Shown here: piece after piece, positions 21,302-33,018 of the stretch
How positions within the stretch are numbered: the first letter of the stretch is position 1
How the letters are laid out: the number at the start of each line of letters is the position of its first letter
From: Dillenia suffruticosa
Lineage: Eukaryota > Streptophyta > Magnoliopsida > Dilleniales > Dilleniaceae
Reading direction: 5' to 3'
Assembly (NCBI GenBank): GCA_033439265.1
Contig: JAVTVX010000026.1
Location: forward strand, 13,021,001 to 13,085,000
Length of the DNA stretch: 64,000 bases
Program-made: the position numbers and the translations under genes
The notes under the pieces: generated by a model
The model's input: the letters and a program-made list of their open reading frames with translations, nothing else
The model's database searches: none
Told to the model about the DNA's origin: nothing

Positions 21302-23288
21302 TCAAGGAGGCTTCAACTTTACTTTGAGAGGTTCATATAATTTTCCTTCCGTATCTAATTGTGTATTCAATTCAAAATCAATTTCACATTTTTCTTCATA
21401 AATTTCCTGCACAATTAAATCAAAAATATCAATGGAACAAATTGATTGACACTCATTTGGGTACTTCATAGGATCAAAAATAATAAATTTAACAATTTCG
21501 CCGTCGAACTCGATGGAAAGAGTACCCTCATTCACATCTATTTTAGTCTTTGCCATCTTCATGAATGGTCGTCCTAATAGAAGTGGAGCTAAATCTATGA
21601 TAATGTCCCCTTCCATTTTCAAGATGTAAAAAATCAGTTAGAAAAATTAATTCGTTAACCCGTACCAAAACATTTTCAACAATCCCCTCTGAGTAAGCAT
21701 AAGAGTGGTTAGCTAACTAAATAACAATCTCAGTTTCTTTTAAGGGACCCAATTTCAGAGCACTATAAATTGAATAAGGCATGATGTTAACAGGTGCTCC
21801 TAAATCTAGCATGGCATGCTCTATTTTTTTCTTACCAATAATACAAGGCAGAGTGAACATACTTGGAGCCTCACACTTTTCGGGTAGAATTCTCTTGATG
21901 ATATCAGATACATTCTCACCCATCTCATCACCTCTTATCTTCCTAACTTTCTTCTCGTATTCTTCCATCTTGGATTCCTCCAACCTACAAGGAAAAGGTA
22001 ACACAATTGCATTAGAAGCATTCGACAAAGAAGACTCGGATGTTATCTTGATTCAATTTTCATGCTTGCATTCATCTTCCTTGTCCATATCCTTCCCTTC
22101 ATCCACATTCTTAGATGGAGTGAAACTCAAATGAAATTCGTTCTCACTTCTCAACGTTGTTGCGCTAACGTTCTCTTTAGGGTTTACTATCGTTTGTGAA
22201 GGTACTTTCCCTGAGGTTCGCGCTTCTAAGTTATTAAGCGAGGTTGCCAGTTGAGTAACTTGATTCCCCAAATTCTGTATATTCACTCTCGTTTCTTGTT
22301 GAAATTATTGAGTGTTAGTCGCAAGAGCTTTCACTATATCCTCTAAAAACATACTAGAATTTGAGGGTTGTGCAGGTGCGGGTGTGTTGGTTTGTTGAAA
22401 AATTGGGGCTGTCCTCCTTGATTCCCATAGCTCAAATTTGGATGATCCATCCATCCAGGATTATAATGGTTGGAGAAAGGATCATACGTATGTTGAGGTT
22501 GACCAGGAAATCCTCCTATGGCATTCGCTTGATGAGTAAGATCTTTTTGTTGGGATGGACAAATATCCGTCGGATGTCCAGAAATTGAGCATATTCTACA
22601 AACCTTGGTTGCCTGTATTTACCCTGCAGCTATCTGACGAACCAAAGCAGTTAGTTCAGAAATTTGATTTTTAAGGCTTTAGTGACTTATCTCATTGACA
22701 CGTCTTGTAGCTCCATCTACTCTTATTCCAAATGGTTGCCTGTATTTACCCTGCAGCTATCCATGGGTAGAAGTCCTTCATAAAAATATTGAATCAAGAG
22801 CTAATCTGGTATTTGATAATGTGGGTAACTGACGCAGAGTTGTTTGAATCTCTTAAAATATTCGTATAGTGTCTCTCCGCTAATTTGTTTGATCCGACAT
22901 ATTTCTTTTTTGATGTTGGCAGTCCTAGATGCAGAAAAAATTTTTTTTCTAAAAGTAATCTCTGCATTCCATTCTATGTATTGATTGAACTGGGAGATAG
23001 ATAATACAACCAATCTTTCACCTTATCCTTTAGGGAAAAAGGAAAGGCCCTCAATTTGATTTGTTCATCAGTTACACTTTGGGGTTTCATACTCGAACAG
23101 ACAATATGGAATTCCTTCAAGTGTTTATGAGGATTCTCACCTGGAAGACTATGAAAAATAGGAAGTAAGTGAATCAAACTAGATTTGAGTTCGAATGCTA
23201 GCTCAAGAGCTGAGTACTCGATACACAAGGATTATTGGTTCAAAATTGGTGCAGTTAACTCTTTTAAAATCCTTACACGATTTTTCAT
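21302..23288 (-). pseudogene. Athila-like gag and protease, broken
   Basis: From the start codon at 23288 (MKNRVRILKELTAP, soon a stop) the gag segments are FELKSSLIHLLPIFHSLPGE, then KAFPFSLKDKV-like wording with KVKDWLYYLSPSSINT, then FSASRTANIKKEICRIKQ and LYEYFKRFKQLC: the standard gag order of the Athila/Tat branch. A CCHC knuckle CRICSISGHPTDIC lies at about 22600-22558. The protease part has HAMLDLGAPVNIMPYSIY (the usual catalytic motif DLGAS) at about 21830-21775 and LLGRPFMKMAKTKIDVNEGT at about 21580-21520, and ends with a stop at 21302. Several stops and frame changes are present. Confidence 0.85.
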
Positions 23289-23347
23289 ATTTCTTTCCTC
23301 GTTAAAAATCAGTAAACAAGTGAAAAGTACAAACTAAAATTAAAATA

Positions 23348-23367
23348 GTTTCTCAACAACGACGCCA
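23348..23367 (-). promoter_or_regulatory. primer-binding site of the Athila-like element
   Basis: On the minus strand the sequence tggcgtcgttgttgagaaac follows the LTR by a few bases. It is a decayed form of tggcgccgttgccgggga, the site usual in Athila elements. Confidence 0.6.
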
Positions 23368-23372
23368 AAATT

Positions 23373-24714
23373 TGGTCGGGTTGTCGAAACTCTCAAATTA
23401 ATACTGATTCCCCAAATGCGAACAAATTTGTAGCAAAAGTAGTATCAGGTTGAATCTCACAGGAACTATATTAACTCAATTTCTTAGTGATTGCCAAAAT
23501 AAAAATAGGAGAATTTATAAAACAAATTCCTAAATCAGAAATTAAAAACCTAAAATTAAAAGATAAATCAATAATGTAAAAATACTAAAAATTAGAGAAG
23601 AAATTCGATATGCTAAACACTGATCCAAGGGTTCACTCATTCGATTGTTTCACTGTTCATCGATTAAAAATATTATTCTTATGATTCAAGTATTTAACCT
23701 TAAATTTATTAGAATAACCGTAATAAATCTTGCATTTTCCTAAAATAATTGACCAAATCCAGCATTCAATCAAAATTTATCATTAATCGACTGGACAAGA
23801 TAGCGTTTCATGTCAATATAATGACAACATTCAGTTCTGTGAAAACAGTTAAACCAAAATACAATGACCAAGATAACTGTATAATTATTTGATTTTGTTC
23901 TGTCAAATCTTTAGATTAAAATACATATTGATAAATGACCCATAAACATATATAACCTATTTGTTACTCGTACCATTCATTTATGACAATTATGCATCAC
24001 TGAAATCCTGGATGCAGTAGAAAAATTTATATTGAATTAAATTGTCAGATTAACCAATACCAATCCTTCATGTTAATAAATCAAGAATCGACAAATAGTT
24101 GAATTAAAAATATAAGAAATTAAATGAAACATATAACCTCACAGTGAAGATAATCGAATAAAAATTTCCTTTGAATCAGAAGAAAAACTAGCCACTCATG
24201 GTGGTGAGTTCTCTATGAAAAACTAAAAGAAAAAGAAAAGGAAAAAAAATATTGCAATTGAAGAAAAGGGAGAAGTGTGCATAGCAACCGCCTCCTCCTT
24301 TTTGTGAATTCATGAATAATGCCGTCCCCTTCTTGGCATATATATAGGCATGAGGCTCCCAAGTAAATTAGAAATCTCCTCTTTTTGTGACCTAGATCCA
24401 AAAAGATTCTCCAACCAAAGGTTTAGAAAACCCCTAAAAAATAGGAAACAATTAATTCCTTTAAACAATTTTACTTTAAGTAAAATTTTTAAAATAAATC
24501 TTCCACTTTAGAGGATTCTTCCTTTCCTTTGTAGGCCCAATTGATATTTTGAACTATTTAGCTCCAAAAATGCCTCCTTAAACCCACTTTGATCCAATCT
24601 CCAATTTTGATTCCTTAAAAATAAAAAGTCATAAAAATCATCCATTAGAATACTAACCAATTCAAAATCAAATCATAATATTAAAAAATAAATGTAACAT
24701 TTTGCGCATTATCA
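23373..24714 (-). repeat. 5' LTR of the Athila-like element
   Basis: Read on the minus strand it starts tgataatgcgcaaaatgtta and ends cccgacca next to the primer-binding site. The length of about 1.34 kb is normal for the lineage. A CT/GA-type tract lies near 24225-24265. The second LTR is not in the window, so the borders rest on TG...CA ends and the primer site alone. Confidence 0.7.
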
Positions 24715-25789
24715 ATATACCTGTAAGTAAAAAACTTCTCGATACACATGTTAGGATGAACGAGAAATCAACGTTAGTACCATAAAGGACTCGTTGTACT
24801 CCAAACTCAATGCAATTACATCTATCGAGCCACTTTTCTCATCGAAAGTGATCCCCAATCAATGCTCGACAATGTATTTACTATTATATTTGAATCCCAA
24901 CATGGATAAACATAACAGACCGATCGGTGAATACTACACAATAATATAATGCCTATTGGTCTTTCTTTTCCCAAACTTGAATCCATTAGCCTCAATTCAG
25001 CTGTTTTCTTAGACCTGCCTCTTAGACTTCAATTTATCTTCCAGACCATAGGTAAACAGACTAAAGTAGTAAAAATTGAATCAAAACTTTCAGAAACAGT
25101 TGAAAGTCATAAGGGTACAAGAGATTCCACTCAATGGATCTCGGGAATGGGGATCAACATCACACTATTTTCTCAAATAAATGGCTCCTACTATACCTAG
25201 TCGTCTTATCACACGCGGTATGAAACACGTGTCATAGTGTTATTCCCCCATATCTCAAAAGGGTATATGTCAAATTTCTTTAACACTGTACAGATATAGA
25301 ATTCAGTATACACATAAGACTTTATCCAGAGATTTCAGAGATAGTATCTCAGAGACAATATCACTAAACGCAGGTGATATCTGAGATCTCAAATCTGGCT
25401 ACTTACAGGAAACATGGATATGGATATGTCTATTTCAGTCATATCGCATATGAACATATCCTGAACACATATCAGGGCGACTTATATTCTAGTAGAGCCA
25501 CTCTCAAAACCTCTTATAACTAGAAATTGTCTCAACTCCGCTCACTCAGAGCTGGAGGTGGTCACTCGTGTGTGAGAGTCAATCTCGCCTGCCTGACATA
25601 TCTTTTTCTCACAACATATCACAGAATATATGATAAGAAACAAGTGTATTATATAAGAAATAACTCAAGTGTGACTGAATAATGCACAAGAATCATATAT
25701 ATATATATAAAAGTAATAAGCATCACATCGTCAATTCGGTATAAATGAGAAATGTCAAAATATACGCCAACCCAATAACTCTCTATATC
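24715..25789 (-). other. 3' non-coding part of copia 1
   Basis: This stretch follows the RNase H end of copia 1 and is without a supported gene. A frame at 24949-25200 shows no domain. A TA microsatellite lies at 25697-25711. It may hold part of a 3' LTR, but no counterpart was found on the right side. Confidence 0.45.
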
Positions 25790-28700
25790 CTACAAATGAG
25801 TCTCTAGTAATGGGTTTGGTGAGGGGTCAGCCACCATGTTGTATGTTGAAATGTACTTGACATACCCTAATAGATGATATCTCTTACAAAATTATATCTG
25901 GTATCAATGTGTTTGCTCTTACTATGATACTTAGGGTCTCGAGTGTAGGCGATAGCTACCTGATTATCATAGTAGATTATCACTAACCTCCCATTATCAG
26001 CCACAATTCATAAGTCATCCAATAGTCTCTGAAGCCAAACACTCTTCTGAACTGCGACTAGCAAGCCACGAACTCAGTCTCTATCGTAAATAGAGCCACA
26101 CAGGTTTGCTTATTACTGCTCTAAGAAATGGCATTACCATTGAGTAAGAAGGCAAAACCTGACATCGATTTGTATTTATCCAGATCACTGCCCCAATCGG
26201 CATCTAAATATCCTATAACGCGCAAATCACCTCCTCCATAACACAAGGAATAGCTTACAGTTCTCTTGAGATATCTAAAAATCCTTTTACTGCTCTTTAG
26301 TAACCCATTCCAGGATTTGATTGATATCTACTCACCAAACTGACTGCATAATATATGTCTGGTCGTGTACACAATATCACGTATATTAAACTTCCCACTA
26401 CACTAGAATAAGAGATTTTACTCATTTCATTTGCTTCTTCATGAGTTTTGAGGCACATCTCAAGACTCAGGCCATCACACTTGATGATAAAAGTATCCAT
26501 GGGATTACAATCACTCATTCCAAAACGCTCGAAAATCTTTCTAATGTAGGTTTCTTATGAGAGGGTCAATATTCGTCTCGAGCGATCCCTCTGGATCTTA
26601 ATTCCAAGGATAAACTCAGCTTCATCCATATCTTTTATGTTGAAACTCGATGACAACCATGTCTTAATAGTCATCAAATATTAAAGGTTGTTCTCAACCA
26701 ATATTATATCATCCACATATAGGGACATGATCACAAAAAAGTTATCAGATCGTATCAAATAGACACGATGATCCTTTTCGATCATTGTAAAATCATAAGA
26801 TATCACCTCGTTGTGAAAGCTCAGGTACCACCGCTTGGATGATTGCTTTAGGTCTTATATCAACTTCCGAAGTCGATAGACCTTATCCTCCTGACCTACT
26901 AGAACGAACCCAGAGGACTACTCGATGTAGATCTCCTCATCCAAATTTCCGTTAAGGAAGGCGGTCTCCACATCTTTCTGGTATAACTCTAAATCCATGC
27001 TCGCAACAATCGCTAAGAGTAAACGAATCGATATAAATTTGACTACAGGAGAGAAAGTTTTCTCGTAGTCAATGCCCTTTGTCTGCGTGTAACACTGGCT
27101 ACTAGATGGGCCTTATATCTCTTTACCAATCCGTCGGTATTTTTTTTATTTTGAGAGTCTACTTATTTCTAATTGCCTTTCTATCCTTAGATAAGTCAAC
27201 TAGGTCCCAGACCCTATTGACTCTCATGCATTCCATCTCCTTCTGCATGGTCTTCAACCATTGGTCATTCATAGAACTCTCAAGAGCCTCCTCAAATGTC
27301 CCGGGTTCCTCATCATCCTCGGGAGTTACCATGAGGATCTTATCCTCAATCGGAAAATGACGTCGAGGTACTTGTCCCCGACTACTCCTACGAGGAGGAG
27401 TCTTGAGTCTCGCTGCTGGGCTCAGCTGAGTTGTTAGGCTTACCCATCTCATAAAAGGTGAAGTCCCGATCGATTTCACCTCTCTTAAGGAAATCCTTTT
27501 CTAGAAATATAGCATCACAAGACTTAATCTCCAACGCCGTCTGTATGTTCACCTAGGAACACATGTCCCTTAGAATGTTTAGAGTATCTTATAAAGATAC
27601 ACTTCTTTTCTCATAAGCCTAACTTGCTATGTGGGTGTGAGGAATCGTGAACATATGCAACACAACCCATAGCCTCAAATGGCTAAGGTCAAGTTACCTC
27701 CCTGTCCAAAACTCATATAGGGTACTGACCACAGACTTTGTTGAAACCCGATTGAGGACGTAGACTGTAGTCAATAATGCATCTCCTCAATGGAAGATAG
27801 GCAAATTGGTTTGTGCCATCATAGGCCTCACCATCTCCAACAAAGTCCTATTCCTTCTCTCGGCTACTCCGTTCTGTTGGGGAGTAATAGGAATAGTCAA
27901 TTGTCTCGTAATACCCTTCTCGAAACAGAGCTCTTTGAACTGCTCAGACAAATACTCGAACCTTCGATCGGTTCTGAGAGTTTCTGCTCTCAAGTCTAAT
28001 TTCTCAACCTCGCTGATAAACCTCTTGAAACACTCAAGTGCCTCAGACTTGTGCGAGATCAGATAGATATAACCGAAACACGTGTAATCATCTATAAATA
28101 TAATGAAATACGTAACTCCGTTTTGGGCTCTCACATTCATAGGCCCACAAATATCGGAGTGGATCAATTACAATGGAGTCTCAGCTCTCATTGCCTTTCT
28201 AAATGGTTTCCTCGTTGCTTTGCTGACTAGATAAAACTTACATAGAAACAACTCAACCTTAGTTAGCAGGCCCAACAGGCTACTTGCAGCTAACTGGTTT
28301 ATCCTCTCTTGCCTTATGTGGCCAAGTCTACTATGCTAAACAGTAACATCATCAACTACGCTATCAGATATATAGGCAATAGAAGATAAATGAAAATTTT
28401 CATTAAAAGAAACCATGTCCAATGCATATTGTCCATCATGGACTAAACCAGTATATATCAAAGAACTATCATATGAAATAGAAACATTCGAGTTTCCAAA
28501 CAAAACAGAATATCCTAAACGATCAAGACAAAGAACAGATACGAGATTCTATCAAATCTCGGGAGTATACAACACATCATGTAAATATAACATTGATTAC
28601 TTCGTAGCATCAGCTTGGATGTACCAATCCCCCTTACGGCCACAAATGTTTCGTTCCCCACATACAGCCTCCTCACATGGGGATTCAATCGGCGGAACTC

Positions 28701-29672
28701 CACGTACGCACTCCTATCACGAGCTACATGGCCAGTGGCTCCTGAGTTTACAATTCACAAAAGAGAGGAGTCAGTGAACATCACGGTAGATGAAATATAA
28801 CTCAAACCATGTATGAAAGAATAACTTACCTTCCGCTCGCCACACCCACGAGCGAAATGCCCAAACTTGCCACATACGTAGCACTTGACTTTGCTCTTAT
28901 CAAGTTCCTTCTTCCTGCGCTTCGGTCCTTCATCGTCGGTCTTAGCAGATGGTTTCTTCTTACCTTGGCCTTTAGTCTTCCTGTCATGCTTGCGCCACTT
29001 GTGCTTGAAACCCCGAGAGCCCTTACTCAACTCGCTATTTAAGCATGACCCGAAAGAGATCTAGCCACCTCCTGGTACTCCTCCTCGATCTCACAATACC
29101 TACTTACATCCATGAAAGTACGAATACTCTCAATATGTGTGAGATAGGTCTTAACAACATTCCAGGAGTCAAGTAAAGATTGGATCACTCCCAACACTTG
29201 AAACTCGTCAAACATTGGCTTCCCCATATTTTTCAAAGAGGCGATCATACTCGACATGTGCATAAGATACTGTTTCATAGTATGATCCGATCTGTTCTTA
29301 TAGATTATAAACCTATAGGTCTGCATCCTTAGCTTAGGAGCCGACCGAGAGCCAAAATACTCTTTAAGAGCAATCTAGACCGACATGCAGTAGCATACTG
29401 CTCATAAATTGGGATTATATCGTCATGCATACTGCTCAAAAGGATTGCCCTAGCCTGGCCATCGTTTTTCTTCCATGCACGATACGCCTCTTCATCCCGT
29501 CTTACCTGAGGCGTTGTACCTTCCAGGGGTTCGACATCTCGTGCTTTAGAACCTCTGCTAAGTCCTGTTCCTCGAAGACAAACTGAACATTTTGGTATCA
29601 AATATCATAATTGTCACCATTCAGATTGTCTCCCTTCATGAGATCAAGTACGATAGTTTTTGTAGCAACCAT
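25790..29672 (-). pseudogene. copia 1 gag-pol polyprotein, broken
   Basis: The gag start at 29672 reads MVATKTIVLDLMKGDNLNGD. The CCHC knuckle CYVCGKFGHFARGC lies at about 28890-28849. The protease active site reads V-N-S-G-A-T at about 28750; the catalytic Asp of DSGAT is changed to Asn. The integrase (28167-27787) has IHSDICGPMNVRAQNG, RTDRRFEYL (normally TDRGGEY, so altered) and QQNGVAERRNRTLLEM. Reverse transcriptase covers about 27350-26297, with YVDD at 26719-26708 and RPDIYYAVSLVSRYQSNP. RNase H (about 26290-25790) has GYLDADWGSD. Stops and shifts occur throughout, so no working polyprotein remains. Confidence 0.87.
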
Positions 29673-30924
29673 TGTCTCTATTATACAAAAAAAGAGACGT
29701 TAGTGATTAATGATACTTATTATTACAATTTTGCGTACCCTACAAATCAACAAATTTTAAATGATTCGAATATTGACCCCAAAGCGAGCGTATGAGTCAA
29801 CGGACACCATATACCACAACCTGGGATCGTATCATACCATTTAGATTTGGAATCGGCTCACAAAAACCTACAAATAGTCACAAATATAGATATAGGACTC
29901 TCAAAATTTGGAAAAATCAAATTCCAGACGACTTGACGCGCCGCTAGGATACTTACCGCCGTTACGCGCCTGCGGCGCATCTCCACTTGCCTTCACGTGC
30001 TGGCAAAAGTCTGGCGCACGTGCTAGATGCACGGTGCATCTCTCACATGCCTGCACGCACCTTACCTGTGTCACCCGGGTCGAAACACAGGTCGGACTCA
30101 GTTCTAGGTCCGATCCGACCCGGCCACTTACCGCTTCATGCACCTCTCGTGCACGTGAAGCACACGTGCTGCAACTTGCTCCTGGATGAGTCTCTGCGCT
30201 CGTGTTATACACATGCCTACGGGTCTGGAGCGGTTCTCCCTCACCCAACAGGTCTGCAATCGGGTCTTTTGACCCAGCTTCCAGAAAATTCATTTCTGGC
30301 ACCTTTTCAATGGCGATTTCAACCGAAAAATAAAATTGAATTTCCCAAAACCATCCTAGACTCAATTTTTGGGAGATTTACGCCTTAATCTCGACAAATT
30401 AAATGTCCAAAATTTTGACCCTTCTCGGCCATGTAGGAAAACCCAGTTTTCAGCAATGGTAATGCATAATATATATGTCAAAATATAGATCATCACACAA
30501 GGAATACATTTATACCATTTTTACAGATCAATTTGTCTTCTAACTCAACTGATCTAAGCGAATTATTAGCACAGTATCACAACGCGACAACTCTCAATCC
30601 GGTAATGAAAGTGATGTGAAAAATTTCCTGTTTGGAATTTTCTTTAGCCTCTATCAATCTCTCTCTCTCTAGAGATTTTCTCACTCAAAAATGAAAGTGT
30701 ACTCTTTCTATATTATTCACCCTCTGTAAAAGGGTTCTCCTTCTCTCAAAAAATTTTGAAGAAGAAGAGTTGAGTTAGGGGAGTTAGGGATAATGGGTTA
30801 ACCACCCATTATCCCTTAACTCGAATTTAAATTCAATTTTAAGGTAAATGCCCAACGTGGGCACATTTACCTACAATCTTTGATGTTGATACAAGTGCAT
30901 GATATCATATTATAAGACCCTATT
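29673..30924 (-). other. copia 1 leader with GC-rich segment and hairpins
   Basis: A GC-rich segment at about 29930-30260 gives overlapping frames on both strands (29901-30388) that I do not accept as genes. Two inverted repeats lie near the far end, at 30780-30822 (stem gagttagggataatggg) and 30841-30869 (stem ggtaaatgccc). The copia 2 element has a leader of the same style, with its own GC-rich segment at 42490-42720. The 5' LTR should be here but its ends could not be fixed. Confidence 0.5.
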
Positions 30925-32496
30925 GAAAACCAGTAGAAGATGGAAAATATTTCAAATCTAAAGTATTTAATTCATATAAAACCAAACTTGTGTAAATTTG
31001 GTCAAGTTTTTTGTCCTAAGGGAGTAAAATATTATGACTTCTTTTTTTTTTGGCTCTCTCACATTGCAAGTCTTCATCAGTTGTTCAATGAATTCATTCT
31101 TCAAACTTGTTCATCAGCTCTAATCTTTTCTTAGGTCACTTTGGATTTTGTAGCTTCTAAATTCAAAAATAATCTCATCCTTATTGAAAACATAGCCATT
31201 CATCAAGGCTTGTGAGTAGTCTGCAACAACACCATCCCTTCTAAGCAAATTCTAGATATGTTATGCTAGGTAGTATCTTTCGCGATTGCAATGAACTTCA
31301 AATGGCAGGGGGTGGAGGTGGCCAGTACCACCATGTCTTGCTCATCCTTACAAGTCCTCTCTAAATTATTTGTACTTCCACGATTGCGCTATTTCCTGTT
31401 CATTAATAAGATCCATTGCTTCATTTATTTTGCATGCAACAACTTGGAAATGTGAAGGCTAATAGTGAGTCCTTGATTATACAAAAGATGGGCCATTGAA
31501 ATTTTGGGCATGTGCCTATTGGATCGAAAGCAAAACATTATGATCAAGCAACACATAGTGAAGGATAGACAGAACGGTCAATGAACAAAAATCTATTTAT
31601 CTATATGTGTTGTGCTCATTAACAATTTGATAGTAGCATTTGTGGATAAAGAACTAAGATTTTGGAGAGAAATATTTGATTTTTGTGTCGATTGGATTAA
31701 TTGCAATAGTGTAAGAAATCATCGTATTTTGGTTCCCATTTTCTGAGTGTCTTCTGTTTCAAGCAGTTCCATGCGAGGAGTTTCTTTGGAATTCAAAGGG
31801 AAAACAAGGAATTTCTATGTCGTTTCTTCTCATGATTCTGTCTTATATCTTCCTGTCCCTACGTAATACAGCACTGCATTTATACTACCCAATTTCTGCT
31901 TCGATTTTTCTTTTTCTTCAGTTCCATAGAACCATCTATACTAGATTCTAAGCATCTTTTACGCGGGTCTTATACATGAAAGGTCTGAACCCCTGACTGA
32001 CTTCTTGGATTGAGGTCGAGAGAACAAGATACTACTATAGTGCAAAGGTGCAAAAGGTCATGATATCTTTTCACAAAGGTGCAAAAGATCGTGACATCTT
32101 TTCTGTGTTTTTGTTTTCACCTTTTTTTTTGTGTATGAGAAGTTCCCTCGTTTCTTTGCTACATTGACATTTCAAAGCCAAGCTATACCATCATCATCAC
32201 CGACCTCAACCTCACGACCACCCAAAATCCTTTTTTGGTATATCTAGCCTGATTGGATAATTGTGAAGCCTAAAGAATTTTTAGTAAGGAAGAACGAGGA
32301 GGTTGTGTAGGAAAATCCCCCTTAAATCGCTCTCACTGACCAATAAAATGACGACATATGCCATTTTTCAACTTCAAAGTCTTCCGCCACTAATTTTCGA
32401 GTCAACCAGCATGTCCAGCCATTTAAAACTAATGTGATGTATTGCGAAAGAAACATTTTGAGGAAACAAGAACCATTTGGAGGAGTGAGGAGTTGG
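30925..32496 (+). pseudogene. LRK10L-like unit remnants: 3' flank of one copy and promoter of the next
   Basis: From about 30925 the sequence follows the 3' flank of the pseudogene at 57335-58110: cagtagaagatggaaaat matches 58280, caagtcttcatcagttgttc matches the block ending near 58530, and acaatttgatagtagcattt matches about 58962. From about 31710 it follows the promoter block of the cluster: aaatcatcgtattttggttc, the CCAAT box at 32340-32344, ttccaaagtcttccgcc-like wording and aaacaagaaccatttggagg. The match ends at gaggagttgggt, the point that in the intact gene lies about 40 bases before the start codon, and a Tat-type LTR begins. No ectodomain exon is attached to either part. Confidence 0.6.
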
Positions 32497-33018
32497 GTTG
32501 TGACGATACATGACTAGAAACCCAAGACTAGCCCATTACTTAAGGGCTAGGAGCCTCACCATGAGTTCTTCCAATCGCAACCAAGGGAGCCCATGACTCC
32601 TCGATCATCCTTAGTCCTCGGTATCCAAAACTCCTCGGTCACTCCATTCCTTGGCTGACATGCCTTATGACTATAACCTAATCGACCGACATGGTAAGCT
32701 TGACCTAAGGTAACCCATGAAGGGAACACACTTTAAAGAAAACTTATACTTTCCATGCGTGTGTGTGAATCCTCATCATCCCAAGAACAACCCCCTAAAA
32801 TAAAGAAACATGCCCCCATAAGCATATCAGATAAGGAAGGAAGCTCCCAGAATCACACAACTACCATTAAGTTAGCGTATCCCCACAGGATCTTTAACTT
32901 TGGTCTTGACAATCCTGGAGATTCTCAGCACTCTTCCTTGAATGGAAACTAGAGCTTTAAGATCCCCAGTACTCTATGGCTCCTTCAAAGAACCACGGGT
33001 ACATATATATACTTTGCG
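32497..33018 (+). mobile_element. Tat-like LTR fragment, 3' end missing
   Basis: It begins tgtgacgatacatgact and follows the LTR at 10341 onward, with shared blocks ataagcatatcagataag, tggagattctcagc and atatatactttgc. The match stops at about 33018, about 240 bases short of the LTR end. The minus-strand gypsy polyprotein starts at that base, so this is an illegitimate junction. The left border coincides with the expected start-codon region of an LRK10L-like copy. Confidence 0.7.

Larger units (their letters stand above)
20900..24714 (-). mobile_element. Athila-like Ty3-gypsy element lacking RT and integrase, 3' LTR missing
   Basis: On the minus strand the order is 5' LTR (24714-23373), primer-binding site, gag, protease, then directly a stretch containing gcttgttgggaggcaaccca (21257-21232), which in Athila-type elements normally follows the integrase. 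Reverse transcriptase, RNase H and integrase are absent between protease and this landmark. No matching 3' LTR is seen on the left. The left limit at about 20900 is arbitrary. Confidence 0.78.
24715..30924 (-). mobile_element. copia element 1 (Ty1-copia), degenerate, no clear LTR pair
   Basis: On the minus strand there is a leader of about 1.2 kb (30924-29673), a gag-pol region (29672-25790) and about 1.07 kb of 3' non-coding sequence (25789-24715). All domains from gag to RNase H are present in copia order (integrase before reverse transcriptase), with many breaks. A second, partial copy of the leader occurs at 7570-8017. I could not find a direct repeat pair for LTRs: the left side is cut by the Athila-like LTR, and the right side abuts LRK-cluster sequence near 30925. 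Confidence 0.75.

Noticed and set aside
29901..30388. Opposing frames of 154 and 133 residues
   Set aside because: They arise from the GC-rich copia leader; no domain is seen and neither strand has coding character.
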